Shown: one piece after another, positions 45,594-55,868 of the stretch
How the letters are laid out: each line of letters opens with the position of its first letter
How positions within the stretch are numbered: position 1 is the stretch's first letter
NCBI GenBank assembly: GCA_904063045.1
Contig: CAJFCJ010000012.1
Location: 2,678,335 to 2,742,334 of the forward strand
Origin: Dimorphilus gyrociliatus
Lineage: Eukaryota > Annelida > Polychaeta > Dinophilidae
Direction: 5' to 3'
Length of the DNA stretch: 64,000 nucleotides
Made by a program: the position numbers and the translations under genes
The notes under the pieces: generated by a model
The model's input: the letters and a program-made list of their open reading frames with translations, nothing else
The model's database searches: none
What the model was told of the DNA's origin: nothing

Positions 45594-46528
45594 TGTACAC
45601 ATACATTCGTCAGCTATATTCTACAATAGAGAAGTAGTATTGAACCAGTATTGTACTATGCAGATAGCACTGATAAAGATAAGCAGTAGTGACCTAGTTT
45701 CGCATAGGGCAGTGCATACACATTATGCAGTAATAAAACCTATTGAATTATATAAAGAATATTTGCTATTTGCAACCTAGCATTAATATTACAATTTATT
45801 AATCCATAAATTTATGATTTCGAACTAAAACTAGTTCAATTAATTATCAATTATGCTTAAATTCTAAGTTTAGATTATATTCACTATTCAACAGTATTGT
45901 ATACACAATACTGTTCTTTTTAACATGCATTAATCAGATATACTTCCTCCTTATATGCTGATGCTAAATTTACTAACTCAATCAATTGAATATCATTATT
46001 AAGGTAGAATATAAAAACGGTCAAATATACAATCTACATGTTTTCTTGATTGTTGGACTTGTCCTACTAAAATTGTTACATCTTATGCAACTCTCCAACC
46101 TTCGAAATTCAACTATTATTTAGAAGAGGAAAACAATAAAAACATGACCATATTTAGAACTTTTCTTTGTCTTCAAATGTTACTTTTGTTTTTGTCAACA
46201 TTGAAATTTGTGAACTATCAACCCTTAAAAGAGTATATAAACCCTACGAAATTAACAGTTGATAGTTCAGTTTTCTAACCGTCAGCTAGTTGTTTAAACT
46301 AGCTTGTTTAGAACTAGAAGCTCATTTTACTCAATACATATTCTTTGGACGAAATACTGGTGTTTTGTTAATCAATTTCTACCGAAATTGCCTTTGTTAG
46401 ACTATTTGTGGACGAACTTTAAAGGTTCTATTTGGACCAGTACTTTGGCAAGTTGGTAAATGATTGGAAAGGACGATTACAGTTGTGACGAACCAGAAAT
46501 TCCTACAATTACAATACAACAAAGTACA
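45594..46528 (-). mobile_element. LTR (935 bp) in left arm
   Basis: Begins TGTAC and ends GTACA; inverted copy of 52041-52975. Right flank AAGTT equals the reverse complement of the AACTT duplication of the other copy, but the left flank (AATATA) does not match, because the duplication boundary falls exactly here. No internal retroelement genes adjoin it. Confidence 0.85.
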
Positions 46529-47249
46529 AAGTTACAATTCCATGGGGAATTTATCAACAAGAGGGAATCTTCTGCATGGAGAATTAAGGAATTTTCAGAG
46601 AAAAAATTGTCAGCATGAGGAATATTTATACCAATAGAGAAAATTTTTCTACACTTCCTACAGAACCAGACATTTTATGCCTTGCTAATTTGTAAAGTGG
46701 TTAACTGGTTCTTTTTCAGACGTTTCGCCAGGATGAAACGAAATTTGCAGAGATTTTTCAGAGCTCTGGATATAATCATTCAATAGTTCTGCCAAACAGT
46801 TGACAGAGCAAAAAGGCACTTTGTTTGAGATTGTTTATTTATTCCAGTTCAAAGGGCAACATTTGCTCAAAAACTACACTTTCAGACAGAATATCTTTGC
46901 TCTTTTTCTCGTCATTCGACATTTCAATGTAATGTAGACAACCGTAATTTCGTAATTTAAATTCTAAGGGAATACAAAGATTGATTGAAGGATGAATGAA
47001 TGAATTGAAGATTTAATACTCTAATAATTATATTCTCCATCTTTGAATTGCTGTCACAACTTAGATTATTTTTGTGTAAATTTTACATAGCTTGCTCAAT
47101 TTCTTTATAGCTTTTCAAACTATTCAACTTCCGGTTCCTTTTACTGCATAAATATTTATTCTTCATTAATTCATTTTACAAGTTGGAACATCTTACATTT
47201 AAATTGAACTTTCCAGCATTTGAAAAGAGGTTTAAAATTGGCAAAAAAA
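46529..47249. other. Arm DNA without recognised gene
   Basis: About 720 bp between the LTR and the TM7 remnant, repeated in the right arm at about 51319-52040. I see no exon or element here. Confidence 0.4.
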
Positions 47250-47394
47250 TAGATTTGTAAGGTGCTCTTCATAATTTGCAATAGTATAAATAATCGGATT
47301 TAATGATGGATTCAATGGAATAAAGGCAACAATTAGCCAATTATATATCTCATTTTCTATTTTTACATTTTCAAAAACTGCCTATATACCTGAA
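47250..47394 (-). pseudogene. Remnant of a receptor last exon (TM7), left arm
   Basis: The - strand reads AVFENVKIENEIYNWLIVAF then PLNPSLNPIIYT, which aligns with the last exon of receptors 1 and 2 (GIYSVFFEL...ILPLNSVINPLIYT). Just after the predicted CAG acceptor there is an in-frame TAG where the intact genes have TAC (Y in GIYS). No other 7TM exon is nearby. The right-arm copy is at about 51175-51318 on the + strand. Confidence 0.7.
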
Positions 47395-47629
47395 AATGTC
47401 CAAATTTCAATATCAACAAGTTCACTGCAATACAGCCAATGCTAAGGGAGTGTCTTTAAAGTTTTATCACCCACATCTCTCTCTCCCACCCTACTCACTA
47501 AGTACAGATAAGGACAAGGGTTCGAAAATATGAACAGTTGACAATGATAAATTCATTTAAATAGAAAATATCCTTAGCATAACAACATCCATTTCTTTTG
47601 TCTAAAGGATTAATAAACTCTCTCTTCAA

Positions 47630-48958
47630 ATGAGTTTTATACAATTAACTATGAGTTTGCTCTTTTTCATAGCACTAAAAGAAGAGTTTAGTTTGTCATC
47701 ACAATTGAAAAAAATATGGTTCAATCCCAGAAGTTATCACAACACACATTTCGTGTATGGGAAGATACTTTTGAAAAAGAAAGGAGACTTTCGAAAATAC
47801 TACTTAAAGTTCGAATGGAAAAAGAGACAAACATTTTATAATAGTTTATGCAAACGTTTCGGATATGACCCATTCTATTCTTACACAAACGCATCAAGAA
47901 ACAGCAAGAAATACAACACACTTAGATTGAATACTACTCACCCTCAATGTTGTACATTGTAAGTAGTTTTTATTTTAAATTTATAGGCCTATGTAAATAC
48001 AATACAGACTAACAGATGCATTTTACTTTTTCAGTAAGGAAAGAAAACGTGAGAGATTAAGTAATGTTGTTTCTTTAAAATGCTTTAAGGATAAATGTGA
48101 GAGTTTTCTCTACAGTCTTCCTCCTTTATCATTTCATATTTTTCAGATATTTTCACAAAATGTAATCAACGGGGAAATTTTCAACCTTTCTTAAGAATGC
48201 AGAGAAGCGTTTATACAATTTCAAATTCAGAATTATATAAAAAAGAAATTTGTAAGAGTAGCAAATTTTTTCTGGACACTCTGCAATTAAATTTTTCTGT
48301 AAATGAGAACAATACTGCTAATATTATATTTTATAAAAATGGGACAAAAAGTGTTGCTCTGAGAAACAAATTGACAGATGATCACATGATGTGCATGTTT
48401 GTGGAGATGAAAGGTAAGAAAGGGGCATGAAAAATATAGAATATCATTGAAAATATTTCAAGATTTAAGCATCATTAAAATTAAATCAAAAAATGCAATA
48501 TCCTTTATGAATACATTTTAGAAGGTACATTTTTTTTTTAAAACAATAAAATGCGGAGATAACGCCACAAAAGTGTCAGATTGCAGTTTGTATGAGAAGT
48601 GAGTCATAAGTGGTATCCTTAAAAATAAATATTCAAATAAATAAATACTTTTAGAGTGGATTCATATAAATTTTTCTATCCGCATTTTATCCAGTGTTCA
48701 ACTGCAAAACGAAATGGTGTGTTTCTTAAAACTTTTTAGCTATTTTCTTTAAAATTACCAATTTTAGAATGCCAAGGTGAATTTGTCATTAGTATTGTTG
48801 ATGTTTGCTACTATATTTTTAACGATACAAAAGTTGGAAATGTTTTTGAAAAGGCCGACTTTTGTAAAAAATTCAACACAACGTTATCTGACTTCCCAAA
48901 TATAGAGAAAGAGTTTATATTGTACTTTGTTGTATTGTAATTGTAGGAATTTCTGGTT
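47630..48958 (+). pseudogene. Receptor copy in left arm, truncated inside exon
   Basis: Exons: 47630-47958 (signal peptide MSFIQLTMSLLFFIAL; SLCKRFGYDPFYSYTNAS, module 1), about 48035-48130 (VVSLKCFKDKCESF), about 48148-48413 (KKEICKSSKF), then about 48463-48519 where the arm ends and a TAG follows at once. Past the breakpoint come shorter exon-like blocks from the later part of the gene: about 48550-48599 (CGDNATKVSDCSLYEK, SRCR-like end), about 48655-48717, and about 48768-48920, which starts a CTLD (VCYYIFNDTKVGN, ADFCKKFNTTLSD). That last block runs into a 66-bp LTR fragment whose sequence supplies the TAA at about 48941. The middle exons (module-1 end, module-2 start) are missing. Confidence 0.65.
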
Positions 48959-48986
48959 CGTCACAACTGTAATCGTCCTTTCCAAT
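48921..48986 (+). mobile_element. 66-bp LTR-end fragment inside a CTLD exon
   Basis: Identical or nearly so to the first 66 bp of the LTR at 52041 (TGTACTTTGTTGTATTG ... CCTTTCCAAT), then unrelated sequence. It interrupts the lectin-like exon of the 47630-48958 receptor copy. Confidence 0.85.
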
Positions 48987-49309
48987 ATTTAAAATTTAAA
49001 TATTTAGGTCATGATTATTTGTTTTAAAGATATGATAGAGTGTTTTGCTTCTTTTCAAGTATAATTCATAAGCATTTCCAACTAATTTTTTGCTAAATAT
49101 ATCTTTTGTTTTTAAAAGACAAGCTCAAATTTAAAAGATAAAAATTTGAATTTCAAAAATAGCTCTTACAATTTTCAGTTTTCTTAAAACACTTTAATCT
49201 TAGTAAATGAATGTATGATCTTCTTTTCTTTTTTGTTGCTGTATTTTTAAATCTTTTTTCAAATTTGAAAAATATAATTACTACTTTCAGTGAAAGATTT
49301 TAGCTTTTA
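48987..49309. other. Centre of the inverted duplication
   Basis: AT-rich spacer between the two convergent receptor fragments. No exon is recognised. Confidence 0.4.
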
Positions 49310-50939
49310 TTACAATTTACAACATTCCCTTTTCCTATCTTGAAAAAGCATTTGGAAATATGGAAAAGGCTCCTCAACATTCTGCATAGTTGCACTAGTA
49401 ACAGAATGATAAGGATCAAATCCCATTGTTGAACAAATGCTGTTTGTTATGTCTTTTAGTGAATGCTCATAGAGTATTGGTAAACTAGAATTATCTCTAT
49501 TCCCCTTAAAGTGAATATTTCCCTCAATACTTTTTGCCAAGTCAGCAGTTTCACTCATAAAAAGCTTTCCTTCTGTAAAATTTGTGACAGTTTCTAAGGA
49601 ATGTTTTAGAATTAGACTTGAAATTGAAAAGTAACAAGAGTGTATACCTTTTGGTATTCTTTTCGAGCATTTCATTCGGTAAATATTCAGAAGATAGGAA
49701 TGCTTTCTTCTGAGAAGACAATCGATGTTTTTATGATTATTATTGTTCCTACAATCTCTTAAATAAGGTGTAAATATTTCTTTATTCATCTTTTTTTTTA
49801 TAAAAATAAAGTATAAAGTAAAATTAGACAGAAAGAAAACAAAGTAAAAAATTCAAACTATCTACAAACTAAAAATATACTGGTAGATTCTTTTTTGCAT
49901 GAATATGCTTCAACTCTAAGTTGAAGATAGTAACAAACAGTTTGACAAGCAAAATCAGATGATACATCCTGATGAAATGCAATTGGAAACATTCCAATTG
50001 TCTTTGAGTGAAAGAAGTATCTTCTTTTTATATATGATGTCTCAAACCAAAATGTATTCATAAAGGATATTGCATTTTTTGATTTAATTTTAATGATGCT
50101 TAAATCTTGAAATATTTTCAATGATATTCTATATTTTTCATGCCCCTTTCTTACCTTTCATCTCCACAAACATGCACATCATGTGATCATCTGTCAATTT
50201 GTTTCTCAGAGCAACACTTTTTGTCCCATTTTTATAAAATATAATATTAGCAGTATTGTTCTCATTTACAGAAAAATTTAATTGCAGAGTGTCCAGAAAA
50301 AATTTGCTACTCTTACAAATTTCTTTTTTATATAATTCTGAATTTGAAATTGTATAAACGCTTCTCTGCATTCTTAAGAAAGGTTGAAAATTTCCCCGTT
50401 GATTACATTTTGTGAAAATATCTGAAAAATATGAAATGATAAAGGAGGAAGACTGTAGAGAAAACTCTCACATTTATCCTTAAAGCATTTTAAAGAAACA
50501 ACATTACTTAATCTCTCACGTTTTCTTTCCTTACTGAAAAAGTAAAATGCATCTGTTAGTCTGTATTGTATTTACATAGGCCTATAAATTTAAAATAAAA
50601 AACTACTTACAATGTACAACATTGAGGGTGAGTAGTATTCAATCTAAGTGTGTTGTATTTCTTGCTGTTTCTTGATGCGTTTGTGTAAGAATAGAATGGG
50701 TCATATCCGAAACGTTTGCATAAACTATTATAAAATGTTTGTCTCTTTTTCCATTCGAACTTTAAGTAGTATTTTCGAAAGTCTCCTTTCTTTTTCAAAA
50801 GTATCTTCCCATACACGAAATGTGTGTTGTGATAACTTCTGGGATTGAACCATATTTTTTTCAATTGTGATGACAAACTAAACTCTTCTTTTAGTGCTAT
50901 GAAAAAGAGCAAACTCATAGTTAATTGTATAAAACTCAT
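49310..50939 (-). CDS. Receptor-like copy in right arm, N-terminal modules only
   Basis: On the - strand: 50939-~50611 (signal peptide and module 1, same protein as the left arm), about 50533-50437, about 50420-50155, 50104-~49858 (continues past the left-arm breakpoint: SKTIGMFPIAFHQD, like SKTYGHIPLLFDG of receptor 2), then about 49789-49660 (DCRNNNNHKNIDCLLRR, like the CKRDARQFDDCQL exon) and about 49650-49310, another SRCR-like module (SICSTMGFDPYHSV) ending ECCKL and a stop. No lectin, LDLa, LRR or 7TM exon follows before the convergent left copy. It could be a secreted short form or a truncated pseudogene. No nonsense codon is evident in the modules. Confidence 0.5.
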
Positions 50940-52975
50940 TTGAAGAGAGAGTTTATTAATCCTTTAGACAAAAGAAATGGATGTTGTTATGCTAAGGATA
51001 TTTTCTATTTAAATGAATTTATCATTGTCAACTGTTCATATTTTCGAACCCTTGTCCTTATCTGTACTTAGTGAGTAGGGTGGGAGAGAGAGATGTGGGT
51101 GATAAAACTTTAAAGACACTCCCTTAGCATTGGCTGTATTGCAGTGAACTTGTTGATATTGAAATTTGGACATTTTCAGGTATATAGGCAGTTTTTGAAA
51201 ATGTAAAAATAGAAAATGAGATATATAATTGGCTAATTGTTGCCTTTATTCCATTGAATCCATCATTAAATCCGATTATTTATACTATTGCAAATTATGA
51301 AGAGCACCTTACAAATCTATTTTTTTGCCAATTTTAAACCTCTTTTCAAATGCTGGAAAGTTCAATTTAAATGTAAGATGTTCCAACTTGTAAAATGAAT
51401 TAATGAAGAATAAATATTTATGCAGTAAAAGGAACCGGAAGTTGAATAGTTTGAAAAGCTATAAAGAAATTGAGCAAGCTATGTAAAATTTACACAAAAA
51501 TAATCTAAGTTGTGACAGCAATTCAAAGATGGAGAATATAATTATTAGAGTATTAAATCTTCAATTCATTCATTCATCCTTCAATCAATCTTTGTATTCC
51601 CTTAGAATTTAAATTACGAAATTACGGTTGTCTACATTACATTGAAATGTCGAATGACGAGAAAAAGAGCAAAGATATTCTGTCTGAAAGTGTAGTTTTT
51701 GAGCAAATGTTGCCCTTTGAACTGGAATAAATAAACAATCTCAAACAAAGTGCCTTTTTGCTCTGTCAACTGTTTGGCAGAACTATTGAATGATTATATC
51801 CAGAGCTCTGAAAAATCTCTGCAAATTTCGTTTCATCCTGGCGAAACGTCTGAAAAAGAACCAGTTAACCACTTTACAAATTAGCAAGGCATAAAATGTC
51901 TGGTTCTGTAGGAAGTGTAGAAAAATTTTCTCTATTGGTATAAATATTCCTCATGCTGACAATTTTTTCTCTGAAAATTCCTTAATTCTCCATGCAGAAG
52001 ATTCCCTCTTGTTGATAAATTCCCCATGGAATTGTAACTTTGTACTTTGTTGTATTGTAATTGTAGGAATTTCTGGTTTGTCACAACTGTAATCGTCCTT
52101 TCCAATCATTTACCAACTTGCCAAAGTACTGGTCCAAATAGAACCTTTAAAGTTCGTCCACAAATAGTCTAACAAAGGCAATTTCGGTAGAAATTGATTA
52201 ACAAAACACCAGTATTTCGTCCAAAGAATATGTATTGAGTAAAATGAGCTTCTAGTTCTAAACAAGCTAGTTTAAACAACTAGCTGACGGTTAGAAAACT
52301 GAACTATCAACTGTTAATTTCGTAGGGTTTATATACTCTTTTAAGGGTTGATAGTTCACAAATTTCAATGTTGACAAAAACAAAAGTAACATTTGAAGAC
52401 AAAGAAAAGTTCTAAATATGGTCATGTTTTTATTGTTTTCCTCTTCTAAATAATAGTTGAATTTCGAAGGTTGGAGAGTTGCATAAGATGTAACAATTTT
52501 AGTAGGACAAGTCCAACAATCAAGAAAACATGTAGATTGTATATTTGACCGTTTTTATATTCTACCTTAATAATGATATTCAATTGATTGAGTTAGTAAA
52601 TTTAGCATCAGCATATAAGGAGGAAGTATATCTGATTAATGCATGTTAAAAAGAACAGTATTGTGTATACAATACTGTTGAATAGTGAATATAATCTAAA
52701 CTTAGAATTTAAGCATAATTGATAATTAATTGAACTAGTTTTAGTTCGAAATCATAAATTTATGGATTAATAAATTGTAATATTAATGCTACGTTGCAAA
52801 TAGCAAATATTCTTTATATAATTCAATAGGTTTTATTACTGCATAATGTGTATGCACTGCCCTATGCGAAACTAGGTCACTACTGCTTATCCTTATCAGT
52901 GCTATCTGCATAGTACAATACTGGTTCAATACTACTTCTCTATTGTAGAATATAGCTGACGAATGTATGTGTACA
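50049..52975 (-). repeat. Right arm of 2.93-kb inverted duplication
   Basis: Mirror of 45594-48519, with a 1.53-kb spacer between arms. The inner boundary is at 50049, where this arm reads AATACATTTTGG on the - strand but the left arm reads AATACATTTTAG. The TM7 remnant lies at about 51175-51318 (+). Confidence 0.9.
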
Positions 52976-52980
52976 AACTT
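52036..52980 (+). mobile_element. Solo LTR (52041-52975) with AACTT target duplication
   Basis: 935 bp, starting TGTACTTTGTTG and ending ATGTGTACA. It is flanked on both sides by AACTT (52036-52040 and 52976-52980). TG...CA ends, short inverted termini (TGTAC/GTACA) and a 5-bp target duplication are hallmarks of an LTR retrotransposon. The absence of internal genes makes it a solo LTR produced by LTR-LTR recombination. It contains an internal palindrome, CAGTATTGTGTATACAATACTG, at about 52658-52679. The same LTR in the same orientation borders the retroelement at the right edge (59699). Confidence 0.9.
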
Positions 52981-53643
52981 AGAGTGCATTTATCCAATTT
53001 TCATCTTTTGCAAACATTCAACATAGAATTTATCATTGACATTTTCACATGCATTGTTAAATTGGCAGAGTCATTGCCTACACTTTGATAGATTAAAAAA
53101 GGATAATCTGAAGATTAAGTTATCTTTGTAATTGATTGATAAAATTTTGATAAAAGATATACTTTCTTTTATCTTTTAATTGGCTGTCATGGAAAACGTC
53201 ATTTAATTTCATCTGTAAAATCTTTATTCACATGGGTTGAATTTAAAAACAAGTCATATTTGATCAACAAGTGCATATAAAAGTTTATCATAGAGAAAGA
53301 GAAAGAGAGAGAAAAGGACTGAAGAGTGGTGGAGGATAGATGGTACTCCTTAAATTTCTGTCTTTTATTTTTTCATATTTTTCACTTCCTGTATTCATAT
53401 CTAGTAAGTATTTACAACAAATTTATCTATCAAAACACAAATTATCTTTTGCCTTGTCTCTTCTGTTAAATGAAATCTTTCTTCTTCCTCTTTAAGAAAA
53501 CCTGTCTAAAAATTGTTCACTAAGAATTCTAATTAATCTTTAACTAATAGATTGTATTTCCATATTATGTAATTTAAATTGACTGGTACATTCTCAACAA
53601 GTTTTTGATTAAATTTAATAAATCAATGGATGTCAATTTGTTA
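52981..53643. other. Intergenic DNA
   Basis: AT-rich with a short GA-rich tract (about 53295-53325). No exon is recognised. Confidence 0.4.
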
Positions 53644-55075
53644 TTAATTCTTATTCAAATTATTCAATAGCTGCCTCTTGGCTAGAATTGTTGTTAAGAT
53701 TACTGATGGATCATTGATATCACCACTATTTCTTACATCCAGTTTCATCAAATCAGGACAAACTGCCAATAAAAAGATGAGATTTCTTATTTGACTGTCG
53801 GTCAAGTAACATCCATAACATGAAACTGCTTGTAGAGTATTGTTTGATACTTCTAATCCATCACAAATACTCTTAACTCCATCACCCATTTTTGTATTGA
53901 AAGACAAATTAATGAATTCAATTTTATGGCATTTTTTCAAAAGATATGAAATGTAATTACACTGCTCTTTAGTTAGATTACAATCAGCAAAAGCTAACCT
54001 TTTAATTGTATTTGACGATTGAGCAAGCCCATTGCAGATTGATGCTAATTCATCTCCCATTTCATTATTACCACTTAAAGTGACCTGTTGTACTTTTGAT
54101 AAATTCATTAGAAAATTTCCCAACTCTTTACATGCCTCGGAAGAAAAACCACAATGTGCAAAAGTGAGTGTTGTTAAACTGTTTGAAGATAATTTTAGTC
54201 CTTGACATATTGATTTCAGTATTTCACGTGTTAAAAAATTACCACTCAAATTAATTTCTTCTAAACACTGTAATTGCCCTAGTAGTGTGATAATGAACAA
54301 CCATTGGCTAACAATTACAATGTTACATTGACTTAAACTTAAGGCTCTTAAAGTTGTTGATGATCTTGCTAAGAATTGATAAATACTATAAACTCCCCTA
54401 TTACCAATTCCTTTATTTTGACTCAAATCTACAATCTCCAATTCAGAAAATTTTTGCAATATATTTCCAATATCTACCCATTCATTTTCACTATACTGAC
54501 AATTTGATAAATTCAAATATTTTAAAGTATTTGATGGAATAAGACTATTCAAAATAATTGTTAATCCACTTGCCTGTCCAACATTATTACTAAAATCTAG
54601 CTTCTCTATTGAAGAAAATTTTTCAATGATTTTCCAATTATTCTCCAAGAATTCTCATCTATTTGGCAAAGTTTAAATGTTATACCAGACAATAGGACTG
54701 AAGTATTTTTAACTTTTCACATAAAGTAAGAAAATTTTGACTTGTAAATTGAATGTCAAATGTTACAATAGTTGATGAATTGGCATTATGATCTTTACAC
54801 AATTTATCAATAAATGATATTTTCTCAAGAGTTTCATCGCCAATACTAAATTTAACATTCAAGACTTGATCTTCAGTTAATTTGTATTTTTCTCCACATA
54901 GATTACAAGCTATATTATGCTCATCTCCAGACAATAGTTGGCAACATTGCAAACAGTATACATGTTTGCAAGGTTCAACACTTGATGTTCCACAGCCCAT
55001 AGAAAATTTCTTTTTGCTCAAGTCTTTTAAACAAGTTTTTAAACACACACGTATCTTTATATACTTTTAAACATT
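53644..55075 (-). CDS. RING finger plus RI-type LRR protein (possibly frameshifted)
   Basis: The LRR part (54648-53644) has about 334 residues with the alternating pattern seen in the 28.9-31.2 kb gene (LKYLNLSNCQYSENEW, EIVDLSQNKGIGNRG, ICNGLAQSSNTIKRL). Upstream on the same strand, 55048-54680, is a zinc-binding segment with the second half of a RING: CKHVYCLQC and, about 12 residues later, CNLCGEKY. The missing first pair, CNEC, is readable at about 55082 in another frame, just upstream of an ACGTGTGTGTTTAAAAAC stretch, so one indel would complete a C-x2-C...C-x-H-x2-C-x2-C...C-x2-C RING. The two frames are also separated from the LRR frame by about 30 nt; a short intron with GTATAA...AAATAG is possible, but I could not make its phase work. 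RING-LRR proteins would act as cytosolic E3 ligases with an LRR sensor (inference). It may be a decaying gene. Confidence 0.55.
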
Positions 55076-55868
55076 CATTGCAGATAACTTATCTGAAAAC
55101 TTATATCTTTGAAATTGATTGATTAATTGACTGATATATAATATTGGACCTTGTAACATAATATAAATATGAAGTAGATAGTTCACAATTGCAAGGTGAT
55201 GATTGATTATTAGAGGCAAATTTCATAGTATATAAACCCCACTGTTCTATCACAGATTGGCATATCAATTGGTTAGGATTTTTTGTATGACTTTGTCAAA
55301 GCAAGAGAAACAGAATTCTCACACTTTAAGAATCCCAATCATTTTTAGGAAGCAGAAATGATACACAAAAATCGACATTTTCCATCAGAAACACAAAAAA
55401 TTTGAATTTATACATATTTTCGCCCTCCTCTCTGTGTTCAATACCAAGGGCTCATCAGGGTCTACTAACCTACACCTACAGAGAGATTGAAGATTTCTCT
55501 TCTTCAGATTTTATTAAAAATATACCATATTAAAAGTTCTACTTATTATGATACTATGCAATGGAAAATGAACATACCATTTTAATATTGAATGATTTCT
55601 GCTGTTGAATGAGGATTCAGAAGAAGAAATTCACCAAATCATTGTTTGCTGTTAAATGATGTGGTGTTATCTCATTAAATTTTCAATGGGAAGATCCAGA
55701 TGTATCACTTGATTTTACTGAAAAAAATGAACAATGAAAATACTGCTTTTCTTTGAAATCTCGTTTTAATTAAATGTATCATCTTTCTGCTTATCATCTA
55801 TCTATCTGCCTCTGCTCTCTCTTTCCCTCTCTTTTAGCATTTGTATTTTGAGCATTCAGTAAAACTCA
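55076..55868. repeat. Intergenic DNA with dispersed repeat copy 2 (~55295-55600)
   Basis: Copy 2 of the dispersed repeat at 41155-41545 (GAAACAGAATTCTCACAC, CGCCCTCCTCTCTGTG, GGGCTCATCAGGGTCTAC, TAACCTACACCTACAGAGAG). No gene is visible. A CT-rich tract lies at about 55803-55835, before the next gene. Confidence 0.55.

Larger units (their letters stand above)
45594..48519 (+). repeat. Left arm of 2.93-kb inverted duplication
   Basis: The reverse complement is 50049-52975. Coordinates pair to a constant sum (98569 outside, 98568 inside), so there is only one indel. Only a few substitutions are visible by eye: C/T in the LTR near 46486, T/C near 45682 and one near 45779. The arm contains an LTR, non-coding DNA, a TM7 exon remnant and the first exons of a receptor-like gene. 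The outer end coincides exactly with the LTR end; the inner end lies within an exon. Confidence 0.9.
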
